Shown in pieces: positions 36,347 to 44,098 of a stretch of 64,000 nucleotides of DNA (position 1 is the stretch's first letter; every line of letters starts with the position of its first letter). A model generated the notes under the pieces. The model worked only from the letters and a program-made list of their open reading frames with translations. It was not told where the DNA came from and made no database searches. The stretch comes from Bacteroidota bacterium (GTDB lineage: Bacteria > Bacteroidota > Bacteroidia > AKYH767-A > 2013-40CM-41-45). The stretch lies in contig JADKKE010000004.1 of NCBI GenBank assembly GCA_016720655.1, positions 124,001-188,000 on the forward strand. Reading direction: 5' to 3'. The position numbers were made by a program, and so were the translations under genes.

Positions 36347-36458
36347 GTACTTGCATTTTGTTTTGTTGTTTTGTTTTCGTTGTGTGTGTGTACATTTTAT
36401 TGAAATTAAAATATTGGGTTCTTTGGTTGCGTTTGTGAATACATCTAAGAGCCAACCT

Positions 36459-37310
36459 ATGAAAAACACAAATCGAATTTTTGAATTTGGAGTTTGTTGT
36501 TTCATTATTGTTTTGGGGATTATGAAAAGTCAAATCAGCTCTGGGCAGCTGCCGGAAAAGTCGGATTCAATTCACACGATGACTTATGCTTATCTCAGGG
36601 AAGCTGATGCGATGTGGGCGAAGCGGGTCTGGCGAGTGATTGACCTGAGCGAGAAAATAAATTTGCCGCTCAAATATCCTTTACACAATGTAACGAACGA
36701 CAGAAAGAGTTTGATTGATGTCTTGCTGGCTTCCATTCAAAATGGAGAATTGCAGGCATACAGTTATCTCGACGATCAGTTTACATTGCCAATTACTTTC
36801 AAAGAGATTGAAGTCAGAGGAGGGGCGAGGATGGATTCAATAACGATTCCTTATCCTGATCCTCCCTACATCGAACATGACACACTCGTGTACCGCGATT
36901 TTTCACCTGATAATGTCATTGGATATCGTGTGAAGGAAGACTGGTTCTTCGATAAACAAAGATCAGAAATGGATGTCCGGATTATCGGTATTGCACCCTT
37001 GATCTATGATCGGGATGAGTCTGGAACTATTCGTGAAGGAAATATTAAAAAACCATTGTTCTGGATTTATTATCCTCAGGCACGCAACGTGCTCCGAAAT
37101 GCTCCGGTCTTCAACAGGGAAAATGACGCGGCAAGATTGTCGTTCGATGATGTATTTCAGAAACGAATGTTCGGTTCGTATATCTATAAGGAATCAAATG
37201 TGTACGACCGATTGATATCTGATTATCGTGATGGTTTACATGCGCTCACCGAGTCAGAAAAAATCAAAGAGGAGATCATTAATTTTGAACATGAAATGTG
37301 GGAGTTCTGA
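36459..37310 (+). CDS. Second GldN-family protein (GldO-like)
   Basis: 283 residues from ATG 36459, which opens a signal-like segment (NRIFEFGVCCFIIVLGIMKSQ). The frame is open back to 36321, but the upstream codons are repeat. The mature part is close to the GldN just upstream, sharing YAYLREADAMWAKRVWRVIDL and the long VKEDWFFDKQRSEMDVRIIG block. Flavobacterium johnsoniae has a similar gldN/gldO pair whose products are partly redundant. The copy sits after the gldN terminator and is flanked by inverted heptamer repeats, so it may have its own promoter. Confidence 0.92.
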   Translation: MKNTNRIFEFGVCCFIIVLGIMKSQISSGQLPEKSDSIHTMTYAYLREADAMWAKRVWRVIDLSEKINLPLKYPLHNVTNDRKSLIDVLLASIQNGELQAYSYLDDQFTLPITFKEIEVRGGARMDSITIPYPDPPYIEHDTLVYRDFSPDNVIGYRVKEDWFFDKQRSEMDVRIIGIAPLIYDRDESGTIREGNIKKPLFWIYYPQARNVLRNAPVFNRENDAARLSFDDVFQKRMFGSYIYKESNVYDRLISDYRDGLHALTESEKIKEEIINFEHEMWEF

Positions 37311-37314
37311 ATTC

Positions 37315-37513
37315 GGTTCAAGGTTTAAGGTTCAAGGTTCAAGGTTCAAGGTTGGTTCGGGGTTCTGGGTTTCGTGTACAATCCAAAACACGGAACCCTG
37401 AAATGTCCCGGGTTTCGAGTTCAGGGCTCATCGGTCCGTGTACCATCCAGAACACGAAACTCTGAACCCTGAACTCTGAACCAACCTTGAACCTTGAACC
37501 TTAAGCCTTGAAC
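37315..37513. repeat. Heptamer tract G, long inverted repeat between convergent genes
   Basis: About 200 bases between the second gldN and ispH. The left part uses GGTTCAA-like units, the right part (37435-37513) their complements (AACCTTG, CTGAACC). The two halves pair with each other and the right half also pairs with tract F, forming ~80-bp inverted repeats on either side of the gene. Confidence 0.8.
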
Positions 37514-37524
37514 TGGTAAAAATT

Positions 37525-38370
37525 CTAAAGTGATAACAGCCTGTCCCGAACCTCCTCCATCAACCACATCGGAGTAGAGGTAGCGCCACAAATACCGACA
37601 CTATTGTTACTTTCGAACCATTCGGGATTTAATTCGTTCTCGGAGCTGATGAAATGGGTTCTTGGATTAACGAGTTTGCAAACATCAAAAAGTACTTTTC
37701 CATTGGAAGATTTTAACCCGGACACAAAAATGATCACGTCATAGGCCCGCGCAAATTCGCGCAGTTGTAAATCTCTGTTCGAAACTTGTCTGCAAGTGGT
37801 GTCATTCAGCTCCACTTCAATTCCGTTTTCAATCAATTGATCATAGATGGAATAAAATTTTTCCGTGCTCTTTGTGGTTTGGCTATAGAGCGAAATCTTA
37901 GTCGGAATGGTTTTTAGGTCCAATTCATTTATATCCTGAAAAACGACAACATCTTTTCCAACCTGACCAATCAAACCTTCTACTTCAGCATGACCTCTTT
38001 TTCCGTAGATGAAAATATTTTTATCCTCGTCTGCTGTCTGCTTCACTCGATTCTGCAGTTTTAGCACCACAGGACAGGATGCGTCTATCAAAGTAAGATC
38101 ATTTTCCAGGGCCAACTGGTAAGTGGAAGGCGGCTCTCCGTGCGCACGGATCAGTACCCTTTCAGAACGCAGGTTTATTAATTCGGAATGATTGATAATC
38201 GCAAGTCCCTTTTTTTTTAGTCTTTCAATCTCTGCATCATTGTGCACGATATCGCCCAGACAATATAGTTTTCCATACTCATCGAGAATTTCTTCTGCAA
38301 GTTTTATTGCATACACAACACCAAAGCAAAAGCCGGATCCGGGATCGATTGTAACGCTTAGGTGTTTCAT
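37525..38370 (-). CDS. ispH: 4-hydroxy-3-methylbut-2-enyl diphosphate reductase
   Basis: 281 residues, last enzyme of the MEP isoprenoid pathway; it makes IPP and DMAPP with a [4Fe-4S] cluster. The three ligands are C15 (GFCFGV), C99 (DASCPVV) and C193 (DTTCRQVSNR). Conserved IHN-type and HGE motifs are seen (IVHND, RAHGEP). The short length and GFCFGVVYAIKLAEEIL start are of the Bacteroidota type. It is the last gene of the carotenoid cluster, so it probably raises precursor supply for those genes, though it also serves quinones and cell wall. Confidence 0.96.
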   Translation of the reverse strand: MKHLSVTIDPGSGFCFGVVYAIKLAEEILDEYGKLYCLGDIVHNDAEIERLKKKGLAIINHSELINLRSERVLIRAHGEPPSTYQLALENDLTLIDASCPVVLKLQNRVKQTADEDKNIFIYGKRGHAEVEGLIGQVGKDVVVFQDINELDLKTIPTKISLYSQTTKSTEKFYSIYDQLIENGIEVELNDTTCRQVSNRDLQLREFARAYDVIIFVSGLKSSNGKVLFDVCKLVNPRTHFISSENELNPEWFESNNSVGICGATSTPMWLMEEVRDRLLSL

Positions 38371-38464
38371 GGTGTTTCAGGTCAGCCTCTTCTCCATTCA
38401 AATGTCAAAGCGAATGGATAATATTGCCATCAATTTCAAAATTCATACAGAAGAATTACTGTTT

Positions 38465-39142
38465 TTATTTTACTGGAATCATCTTCTTTTTGAAAAACTC
38501 GAAAAGAACAACGTTCATCAGCAAGAGCAGCAAACTGTACATTGTATCTTCAACCGGTATTGTAAAAATTCTGATCCCTAAATTCTCGGCATCATTGTAA
38601 ATCACAACCGGCAAACTGGTCAGAATTCCATTCACGATCAGAAACGGAATTAAACTCACCAGGTAAGCCCTGTAAAATTTACCCATGAATGGGAATTTTT
38701 TTAGGACTACAAATACCAACATCAAGGCTGCCAGGGATAATTTAATCCATGTATAGCTCTTGTCAGTATTCAACAATGCGGTAATGGAAAGAATAACAAT
38801 CAAAACGATGGAAAAGTTTTTTGAAAAACGGAGTAAATGATCTTTTTTAATGAGAAAATTCAAGCTTTCATAAATAAACAGGCAGGAATAGGGAATTGTG
38901 AGGAAGAAAAGCCATTCTTCGATTGGAAGTCCCCAGACATTGATTCCTAGAACATAAGCCGGATTGAATTGCCAGACATTCCAGAGGGTCATGTAATGAT
39001 CCCATACAATAAAAAAGGAACCGGTAATCAAAACTGCCGGGAATAAAGCTTTCCACAGCTTATAAAAGGACAATCGCTTTTCAAAAGAAAATAGCAGGGG
39101 GATCAGAATGGAAAAGATGTTGATGAGGAGATATGTGTACAT
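38465..39142 (-). CDS. Lycopene cyclase, CrtYcd/CarR type
   Basis: 225 residues from ATG 39142; codons upstream of it are not family-like. Six to seven hydrophobic segments. Both halves of the heterodimeric cyclase are fused here: the N-terminal one with NVWGLPIEEWLFFLTIPYSCLFIYE and the C-terminal one ending NLGIRIFTIPVEDTMYSLLLL, each with the conserved PxEE or PxED acidic motif. It turns lycopene into beta-carotene. It is 46 bases downstream of a small secreted gene in the carotenoid cluster. Confidence 0.9.
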   Translation of the reverse strand: MYTYLLINIFSILIPLLFSFEKRLSFYKLWKALFPAVLITGSFFIVWDHYMTLWNVWQFNPAYVLGINVWGLPIEEWLFFLTIPYSCLFIYESLNFLIKKDHLLRFSKNFSIVLIVILSITALLNTDKSYTWIKLSLAALMLVFVVLKKFPFMGKFYRAYLVSLIPFLIVNGILTSLPVVIYNDAENLGIRIFTIPVEDTMYSLLLLLMNVVLFEFFKKKMIPVK

Positions 39143-39188
39143 CGACGAAGCTGAAAAAAATGAGGAATCACATTTGGATAGAATGATA

Positions 39189-39695
39189 TCAGTATTTTCT
39201 AAGTATAATTTTCTCTGCTTCCGTGCACACAATGTGTTGAATCAGATAATTCGCAATCTTCTTTCGCTGTTGGATTTCTGTAAATTTGTTTATGTTTTGC
39301 AAAATGACCCTTTTGTCTTGTTCAATATCACCACTCATATTTAGAATTGAAGGGAGGTGAGATTGGATGGTAATTCGCAAATATCTTATTTCAATATTTT
39401 CAGAATCAGCACGCACAGCCAAACGGAAAGTTTTCATGGATTGTTTGCACCATGAATATTTGTTCCAGGGTGTACTTGCAAATTTACCCATGAGTGCTTC
39501 AGTGGCCGCCCGGTAAGCGATTAGCACGGGATCGGTCAAAGGCCCGCCAAGATTTTTGAGGAGAACTTCGTTTTTTATTTCATCCTCTGCAGCTTGTTCA
39601 AACGCTACTCTGGTTTCTTCAATAGATAGTGATGTGCCGGATGCAGGGAATGCAAGGAAGAAACAATAAATACCAAAGAGGAATTTGTTCTGCAC
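39189..39695 (-). CDS. Unknown secreted protein in the carotenoid cluster
   Basis: 168 residues with a signal peptide (1-19, FPASG). The mature part is helical and contains LIAYRAATEALMGKFASTPWNKYSWCKQS, then RADSENIEIRYLRITIQSHLP. I do not know the family name. It abuts crtB with no gap and precedes lycopene cyclase by 46 bases, so it is co-transcribed with carotenoid genes. It may act on pigment placement in the envelope or be a passenger. Confidence 0.75.
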   Translation of the reverse strand: MQNKFLFGIYCFFLAFPASGTSLSIEETRVAFEQAAEDEIKNEVLLKNLGGPLTDPVLIAYRAATEALMGKFASTPWNKYSWCKQSMKTFRLAVRADSENIEIRYLRITIQSHLPSILNMSGDIEQDKRVILQNINKFTEIQQRKKIANYLIQHIVCTEAEKIILRKY

Positions 39696-40529
39696 TCAGA
39701 TAAGATTTAGCTGGTAGCGAAGCCAGGTTTTTATCAACAGGATGATTTTTAAATAATCAGGCACACGGATTCTGTTCTGTTGGAGGGAATTTGCAGAAGA
39801 CATTTTTATTTTGCGGAAAAGTGCCAGGTAATAGATGTATGCAACAGTAACACCGAGCCTGGCGCCCTTTGGTAGTGCCTTGATCCCGGGTATACTCTCA
39901 TTTAAGTCCGCTTGAATGTCGGCTTCAATTTTTAATTTCATTTCAGCATTAAATGAATTAAAATCAACACCCGGAAAATAAATTCTTCCTCGTTCAGAGA
40001 AATCACTTTTCATATCCCGGAGAAAATTGATTTTTTGCAAAGCAGAACCAAGTTTTCTTGCTGGAACAAGCAATTGATTGTACAGTTGGGCATTGTTTTC
40101 ACAGAAAACATGCAGGCACATCAAACCGACAACTTCCGCGCTTCCATAAATGTATTCTGAATAACTACTGTGTTCGTGTTTTTTCTCCGAAAGATCCATT
40201 TCCATGCTTCGGAAAAAGGAACTGATGTGTGTGCGTTCAATTGCATAGCGATGCACCACATCCTGAAATGCATTCAGAACGGGGTTGGTGCTAACCTTAC
40301 ATGTCAAAGCATCATCAGTGTCAGTAATAAATTTGCGAAGCATTTCTGTCTGATCGCAATGATGGAATGTATCTACGATCTCATCAGCAAGTCTTACAAA
40401 ACCATAGATTGCAAAAATCGGATCGTGGAATTTCTTATCAAGCATACGAATTCCCAGTGAGAAGGAAGTGCTGTAATCCTTCGTAATCACTTTGCTGATT
40501 TTATAGCTCGTTTGATTATAGAGATCCAT
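39696..40529 (-). CDS. crtB: Phytoene synthase
   Basis: 277 residues. Joins two GGPP to make phytoene, the first step in carotenoid synthesis. The two aspartate-rich motifs that bind diphosphate via Mg are DEIVD (49-53) and DMKSD (172-176), with ERGRIYFPG after the second, as in bacterial CrtB. No membrane segments. Its start overlaps the end of crtI by 14 bases. Confidence 0.94.
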   Translation of the reverse strand: MDLYNQTSYKISKVITKDYSTSFSLGIRMLDKKFHDPIFAIYGFVRLADEIVDTFHHCDQTEMLRKFITDTDDALTCKVSTNPVLNAFQDVVHRYAIERTHISSFFRSMEMDLSEKKHEHSSYSEYIYGSAEVVGLMCLHVFCENNAQLYNQLLVPARKLGSALQKINFLRDMKSDFSERGRIYFPGVDFNSFNAEMKLKIEADIQADLNESIPGIKALPKGARLGVTVAYIYYLALFRKIKMSSANSLQQNRIRVPDYLKIILLIKTWLRYQLNLI

Positions 40530-41997
40530 AGTCCTTTTCTATACGTTCCATTACTAGTTTTGAACTGATGACAACCATCGGCAAACCGGTTCCGGGAGTG
40601 GTCGATGCCCCAACATAAAAAAGATTCTTGAATTTCTCATCTTTATTCGAAGGCCTCCAGGCACCAACCTGATTCAAACCATGGGCAAGACCCAATCCGC
40701 TGCCCTGATACAAATTAAATTGATTTTGCCAGTCGAGCGGCGTGAGGATGGTTTTTGTTAATGTTACTTTGTCGAGATCAATATCGATTCTATTGGAAAG
40801 ATCCTGAAGAATTGTATTTGCGAAATTGTTGGAGTCACTCCAGTCGGGCTTGTGTCGTAGGTCTGGAACCGGGCAAAGTATGAAAATATTCTCACAGCCT
40901 TCCGGGGCACATTCAGGGTTTGACTTGCTGCTTACATTGACATAATAATAGGGCTTTTCCGGACTTACAGAAGTTTTGAAAATAGTTTCGGCATATTCCT
41001 TAAAATTGCTTCCAAGGAAATAATTGTGATGATTGAGATGGGGAATTTTCCCTTTGACTCCAAGGTATATGGTGAAAGGCGCCAATGTCCATTCCATAGC
41101 ATCCAGTTTTTTGTCTGAAAAATTTTCACGCTTCAAAACTTTTCCCCTGAAAGCTGCCGCATCACTATTGGAGATGTAAATATCGGCCGTCCATATTTTC
41201 CCATTCGAATCTACAAATGAATTGATCTCTCCACCTGTAGTCTGAACAGAGGTGATCTCAGTGTTGAAATGAAATTTTACACCGCGTTCTGTATTCAGTC
41301 GTTGGAGTTCTTCTACAATCCGGTACATGCCACCTTTAACATTCCAATATCCATCGTGTTCAAGTTCTGTATACGTGAGCAAACTATAGACTGCCGGGGT
41401 ATGAAAAGGTGTGGAACCAAGGAAAAAGGCGACCAGAGAAAAAATCACTCTTGCTTCTTCTGATTGGAATGTATTGCTCAGCTCTTTCCACATGGAACGA
41501 AACATCTTCGGACTATGGCGCAAGGGTACTCTGGTAAGCTTCAATAAGTAATCGATTCTTGAATTAAAATTTTTCCGGATGACGATATCTTCGGTATCGT
41601 GAAACATTTTTTTTGCAGCCAGGAGGTAGGCTTTCATTTTTACTTCAAAATCTGCCTCGATACCAAGGAATTCTTCAGCTAATTTTTGAAGATCTTTGTA
41701 AATGAGAATTGGTTTTTTTCTGTTTGCAAAACGAACGGAGTAAACCGGGTCAAGTGCTTCTAACTGTAAAGGGTTTGGGATATTGCAAGAACGAAATAGT
41801 TCCTCAAATTCATAACTCATACTAAAGAACGAAGGACCCATGTCGAAAGTAAATCCATCCTTTTCCAGTTGATTCAGCCTTCCTCCGGCACGGTGATATT
41901 TTTCCACCATTTCAACAGAATATCCTCTGGAGGACAACCGAAGTGCAGTAGCCAGTGCGCCAAGTCCGGTGCCGATAATCAGTACTTTCTTCGACAT
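40516..41997 (-). CDS. crtI: Phytoene desaturase
   Basis: 493 residues. Turns phytoene into lycopene through four desaturations. N-terminal FAD-binding Rossmann motif GTGLGALATALRLSSRGY with E-rich end VEKYHRAGGR (about 8-40); C-terminal signature HGLNQVGAWRPSN and FYVGASTTPGTGLPMV. Fully colinear with bacterial CrtI. Lies between crtZ and crtB on the minus strand, the overlap with crtB suggesting translational coupling. Confidence 0.95.
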   Translation of the reverse strand: MSKKVLIIGTGLGALATALRLSSRGYSVEMVEKYHRAGGRLNQLEKDGFTFDMGPSFFSMSYEFEELFRSCNIPNPLQLEALDPVYSVRFANRKKPILIYKDLQKLAEEFLGIEADFEVKMKAYLLAAKKMFHDTEDIVIRKNFNSRIDYLLKLTRVPLRHSPKMFRSMWKELSNTFQSEEARVIFSLVAFFLGSTPFHTPAVYSLLTYTELEHDGYWNVKGGMYRIVEELQRLNTERGVKFHFNTEITSVQTTGGEINSFVDSNGKIWTADIYISNSDAAAFRGKVLKRENFSDKKLDAMEWTLAPFTIYLGVKGKIPHLNHHNYFLGSNFKEYAETIFKTSVSPEKPYYYVNVSSKSNPECAPEGCENIFILCPVPDLRHKPDWSDSNNFANTILQDLSNRIDIDLDKVTLTKTILTPLDWQNQFNLYQGSGLGLAHGLNQVGAWRPSNKDEKFKNLFYVGASTTPGTGLPMVVISSKLVMERIEKDYGSL

Positions 41998-42059
41998 TTG
42001 TAGGTTTGCATTATTCTCAAAGGGAACAATGAATGAATAGATTTGTTTCGAGTAGGGGA

Positions 42060-42515
42060 CTAATATTCGCTACGCCAGTTTCGGCGTTTGAAAAGCAGCA
42101 GCCCGAATTCTTCACAGCCATCTTTTCCCATGTTTTTGTGATGCACTTTGTGAGCCTTCCTCATGGCTTGAAAATATTTTGAATTAATTTTATTAAGCCA
42201 TTTACCCCGACGATGTATGAATATATCGTGGAGTATAAAATATGTAAATCCATAAGTAGTCACTCCAACACCCATCCAGAAGCGATAATCCAAATTTTCG
42301 TAACCGAAGTACATCAGAATCATTGCTATGCTTGCATAGATGAGAAAAAAGAAATCATTCTTTTCGAAAATTCCTGTATGCGGACGGTGATGGGATTCGT
42401 GCAGATTCCAAAGAATTCCGTGCATCACATATTTATGGGTTGTCCAGGCCACGCCTTCCATGATCAGAAAGCTCAGAATGAATGCTAAAATATTGACTAT
42501 CAAAGAATTTTCCAT
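42060..42515 (-). CDS. crtZ: Beta-carotene hydroxylase CrtZ
   Basis: 151 residues, an integral-membrane di-iron hydroxylase that converts beta-carotene to zeaxanthin. All histidine boxes are present: HKYVMH (27-32), HESHH (39-43), HDIFIH (96-101), HKVHH (122-126). It is the first gene of the carotenoid cluster. A perfect TAAATTTG -7 box (42528-42521, minus strand) lies only five bases before the ATG, so the transcript could be leaderless, but no good -33 element is seen. Confidence 0.93.
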   Translation of the reverse strand: MENSLIVNILAFILSFLIMEGVAWTTHKYVMHGILWNLHESHHRPHTGIFEKNDFFFLIYASIAMILMYFGYENLDYRFWMGVGVTTYGFTYFILHDIFIHRRGKWLNKINSKYFQAMRKAHKVHHKNMGKDGCEEFGLLLFKRRNWRSEY

Positions 42516-42665
42516 AATTGCAAATTTACCATTTATTCAACATTATATTAAACAATCCAACCGGCCTCATTGTTCATAATCTAAGAAATTCAAACTGATA
42601 TTTGAAATTTATTCATGCGGAATACAGAATAAATTTCGTTTTTTTAGGCCACCATAATAATTGCG

Positions 42666-43781
42666 ATGAATATTGATAAACAGATGCGTAAGCAGGACTA
42701 TTTTGAAAAGCTAATCGATCACAGGACTGACGCTTTTTTCGTTGTTGACGAACAAGGTTTGTTAATTTATGCCAGCCAGACAGTTGGTAAACTCTTTGGA
42801 TATAATCCTGAGGATTTGGTTGGAAAATCTGCCCTGGATTTTATTCACCCCGAGGATCATCATTCAGCTAAATTGCGCCAATCTGTATTGCTTGTGTATC
42901 CCGGAAACAGGATTGCAGCAGATTACCGGATTCGAAACGTACACAAGGAGTATTTGTGGATGGAATGTATCTTCAATAACATGATCAACATCCCTCAGGT
43001 GAATGGGATCATGATTCAGATGCGTGATGTGACTGAGCGAAAATCTTTTGAATTGCAACTAGAGGAAAGTGAAGAACGATTCAGAATATTCATGAACAAT
43101 GCCCCGGGTGCTGCCTGGATCAGAGACGAAAACGGGAAATATGTATTTCTCAATGAGGGATTTGAACAATTGACGAACAAGAAGTCGTCAGAGTTGATTG
43201 GAAAGGTATATTCCAAGATTTTTCCGGACAAGGCCGAGCATATTCGGGACACTGATAAATTGTGTATTGATTATGGAAAGTCTGTGGAATATATAGACAG
43301 GTTCATTGCAAACGATGGATTAGAGCGGGATTGGATCGTTCATAAATTTCCTTTGCCTCAGTCCAACGGCAAAGTCTTTGTTGGAGCATTTGCCCTTGAT
43401 TATACGAAGTTGCTTCGCGCAGATCAATCCATTCGGGAATCAGAGTCCAGATTCCGACACATATTTGATCAAAATCCGGAAGCTTTGTTTATAGAAGATG
43501 AGAATGGGTACATCCTGGAAGCAAATATTAAAGCCGGGGAGATGCAGCGCATGCCTCTGGAAGATTTGATTGGCAAGAACATGCTGGATTTTGTTCCGGA
43601 ACACAAAAGAGAAGAAGTAAAAAAAGCACATCAGGATTTTTTCGAAGGACGTATTCTTCACCAAACGACTTCTGCATGGAATAAAGATGGGAAAGAAATT
43701 TCTGTGGATTTACGGGCGAGTTTTATACAACACAAAGGGAAAAAAGCCTTGCTATTTAGTTTGAGCGAGCGGGAAGTATAG
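42666..43781 (+). CDS. Stand-alone protein with three PAS domains
   Basis: 371 residues with three PAS domains (about 12-125, 130-255, 258-370) and no kinase, HTH, GGDEF or other output. Repeated motifs: LGYNPEDLVGKS or MPLEDLIGKN, and PAC-like WMECIFNNMINIPQVNGIMIQMRDVTERKS. There are no membrane segments, so it is cytoplasmic. It is divergent from crtZ across about 150 bases. A sensor that works through a partner protein is likely, but the signal is unknown. Confidence 0.87.
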   Translation: MNIDKQMRKQDYFEKLIDHRTDAFFVVDEQGLLIYASQTVGKLFGYNPEDLVGKSALDFIHPEDHHSAKLRQSVLLVYPGNRIAADYRIRNVHKEYLWMECIFNNMINIPQVNGIMIQMRDVTERKSFELQLEESEERFRIFMNNAPGAAWIRDENGKYVFLNEGFEQLTNKKSSELIGKVYSKIFPDKAEHIRDTDKLCIDYGKSVEYIDRFIANDGLERDWIVHKFPLPQSNGKVFVGAFALDYTKLLRADQSIRESESRFRHIFDQNPEALFIEDENGYILEANIKAGEMQRMPLEDLIGKNMLDFVPEHKREEVKKAHQDFFEGRILHQTTSAWNKDGKEISVDLRASFIQHKGKKALLFSLSEREV

Positions 43782-43802
43782 CCTGTGTGAAAATGTTTTC
43801 AT

Positions 43803-43841
43803 AAAAAGAGCGATGAAGAAATTATTTTTCATCGCTCTTTT
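43803..43841. terminator. Bidirectional terminator between PAS gene and tRNA-Arg
   Basis: A perfect 14-bp stem, AAAAGAGCGATGAA (43804-43817) with TTCATCGCTCTTTT (43828-43841), A/T runs on both sides. It can end the PAS transcript (+) and the tRNA transcript (-). Confidence 0.92.
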
Positions 43842-43845
43842 CGTG

Positions 43846-43917
43846 TGGTCTCACTAGGAATCGAACCTAGATCTCAGGCTTCGGAGGCCCACGTACTATC
43901 CGTTGTACTATGAGACC
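43846..43917 (-). tRNA. tRNA-Arg (anticodon CCG)
   Basis: A 72-base cloverleaf on the minus strand. Acceptor stem GGTCTCA / TGAGACC, anticodon loop CTCCGAA giving anticodon CCG (reads CGG), T-arm CTAGGTTCGATTCCTAG. The CCA end is not encoded. The remaining 180 bases to the next gene hold no clear feature. Confidence 0.95.
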
Positions 43918-44098
43918 ATAAAATTGGCGGTGCAAAGGTAGTACTGCCTGTCGAATTACAAAGGAATTCAGCATGGACTAAGACCAGAATTCTCATTGAA
44001 AATGAAAGGAATGAAAATTTATTTCCCAAATTCCTATTGCGTCCTTGGCTTGGTCCAATTTGCTTCGAAGATTGCTTTCGGTGAGGTTTGTCAATCCC

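Noticed and set aside
36147..37513. CRISPR array
   Set aside because: Repeat units are 7 or 84 bases without unique spacers, and there are no cas genes.
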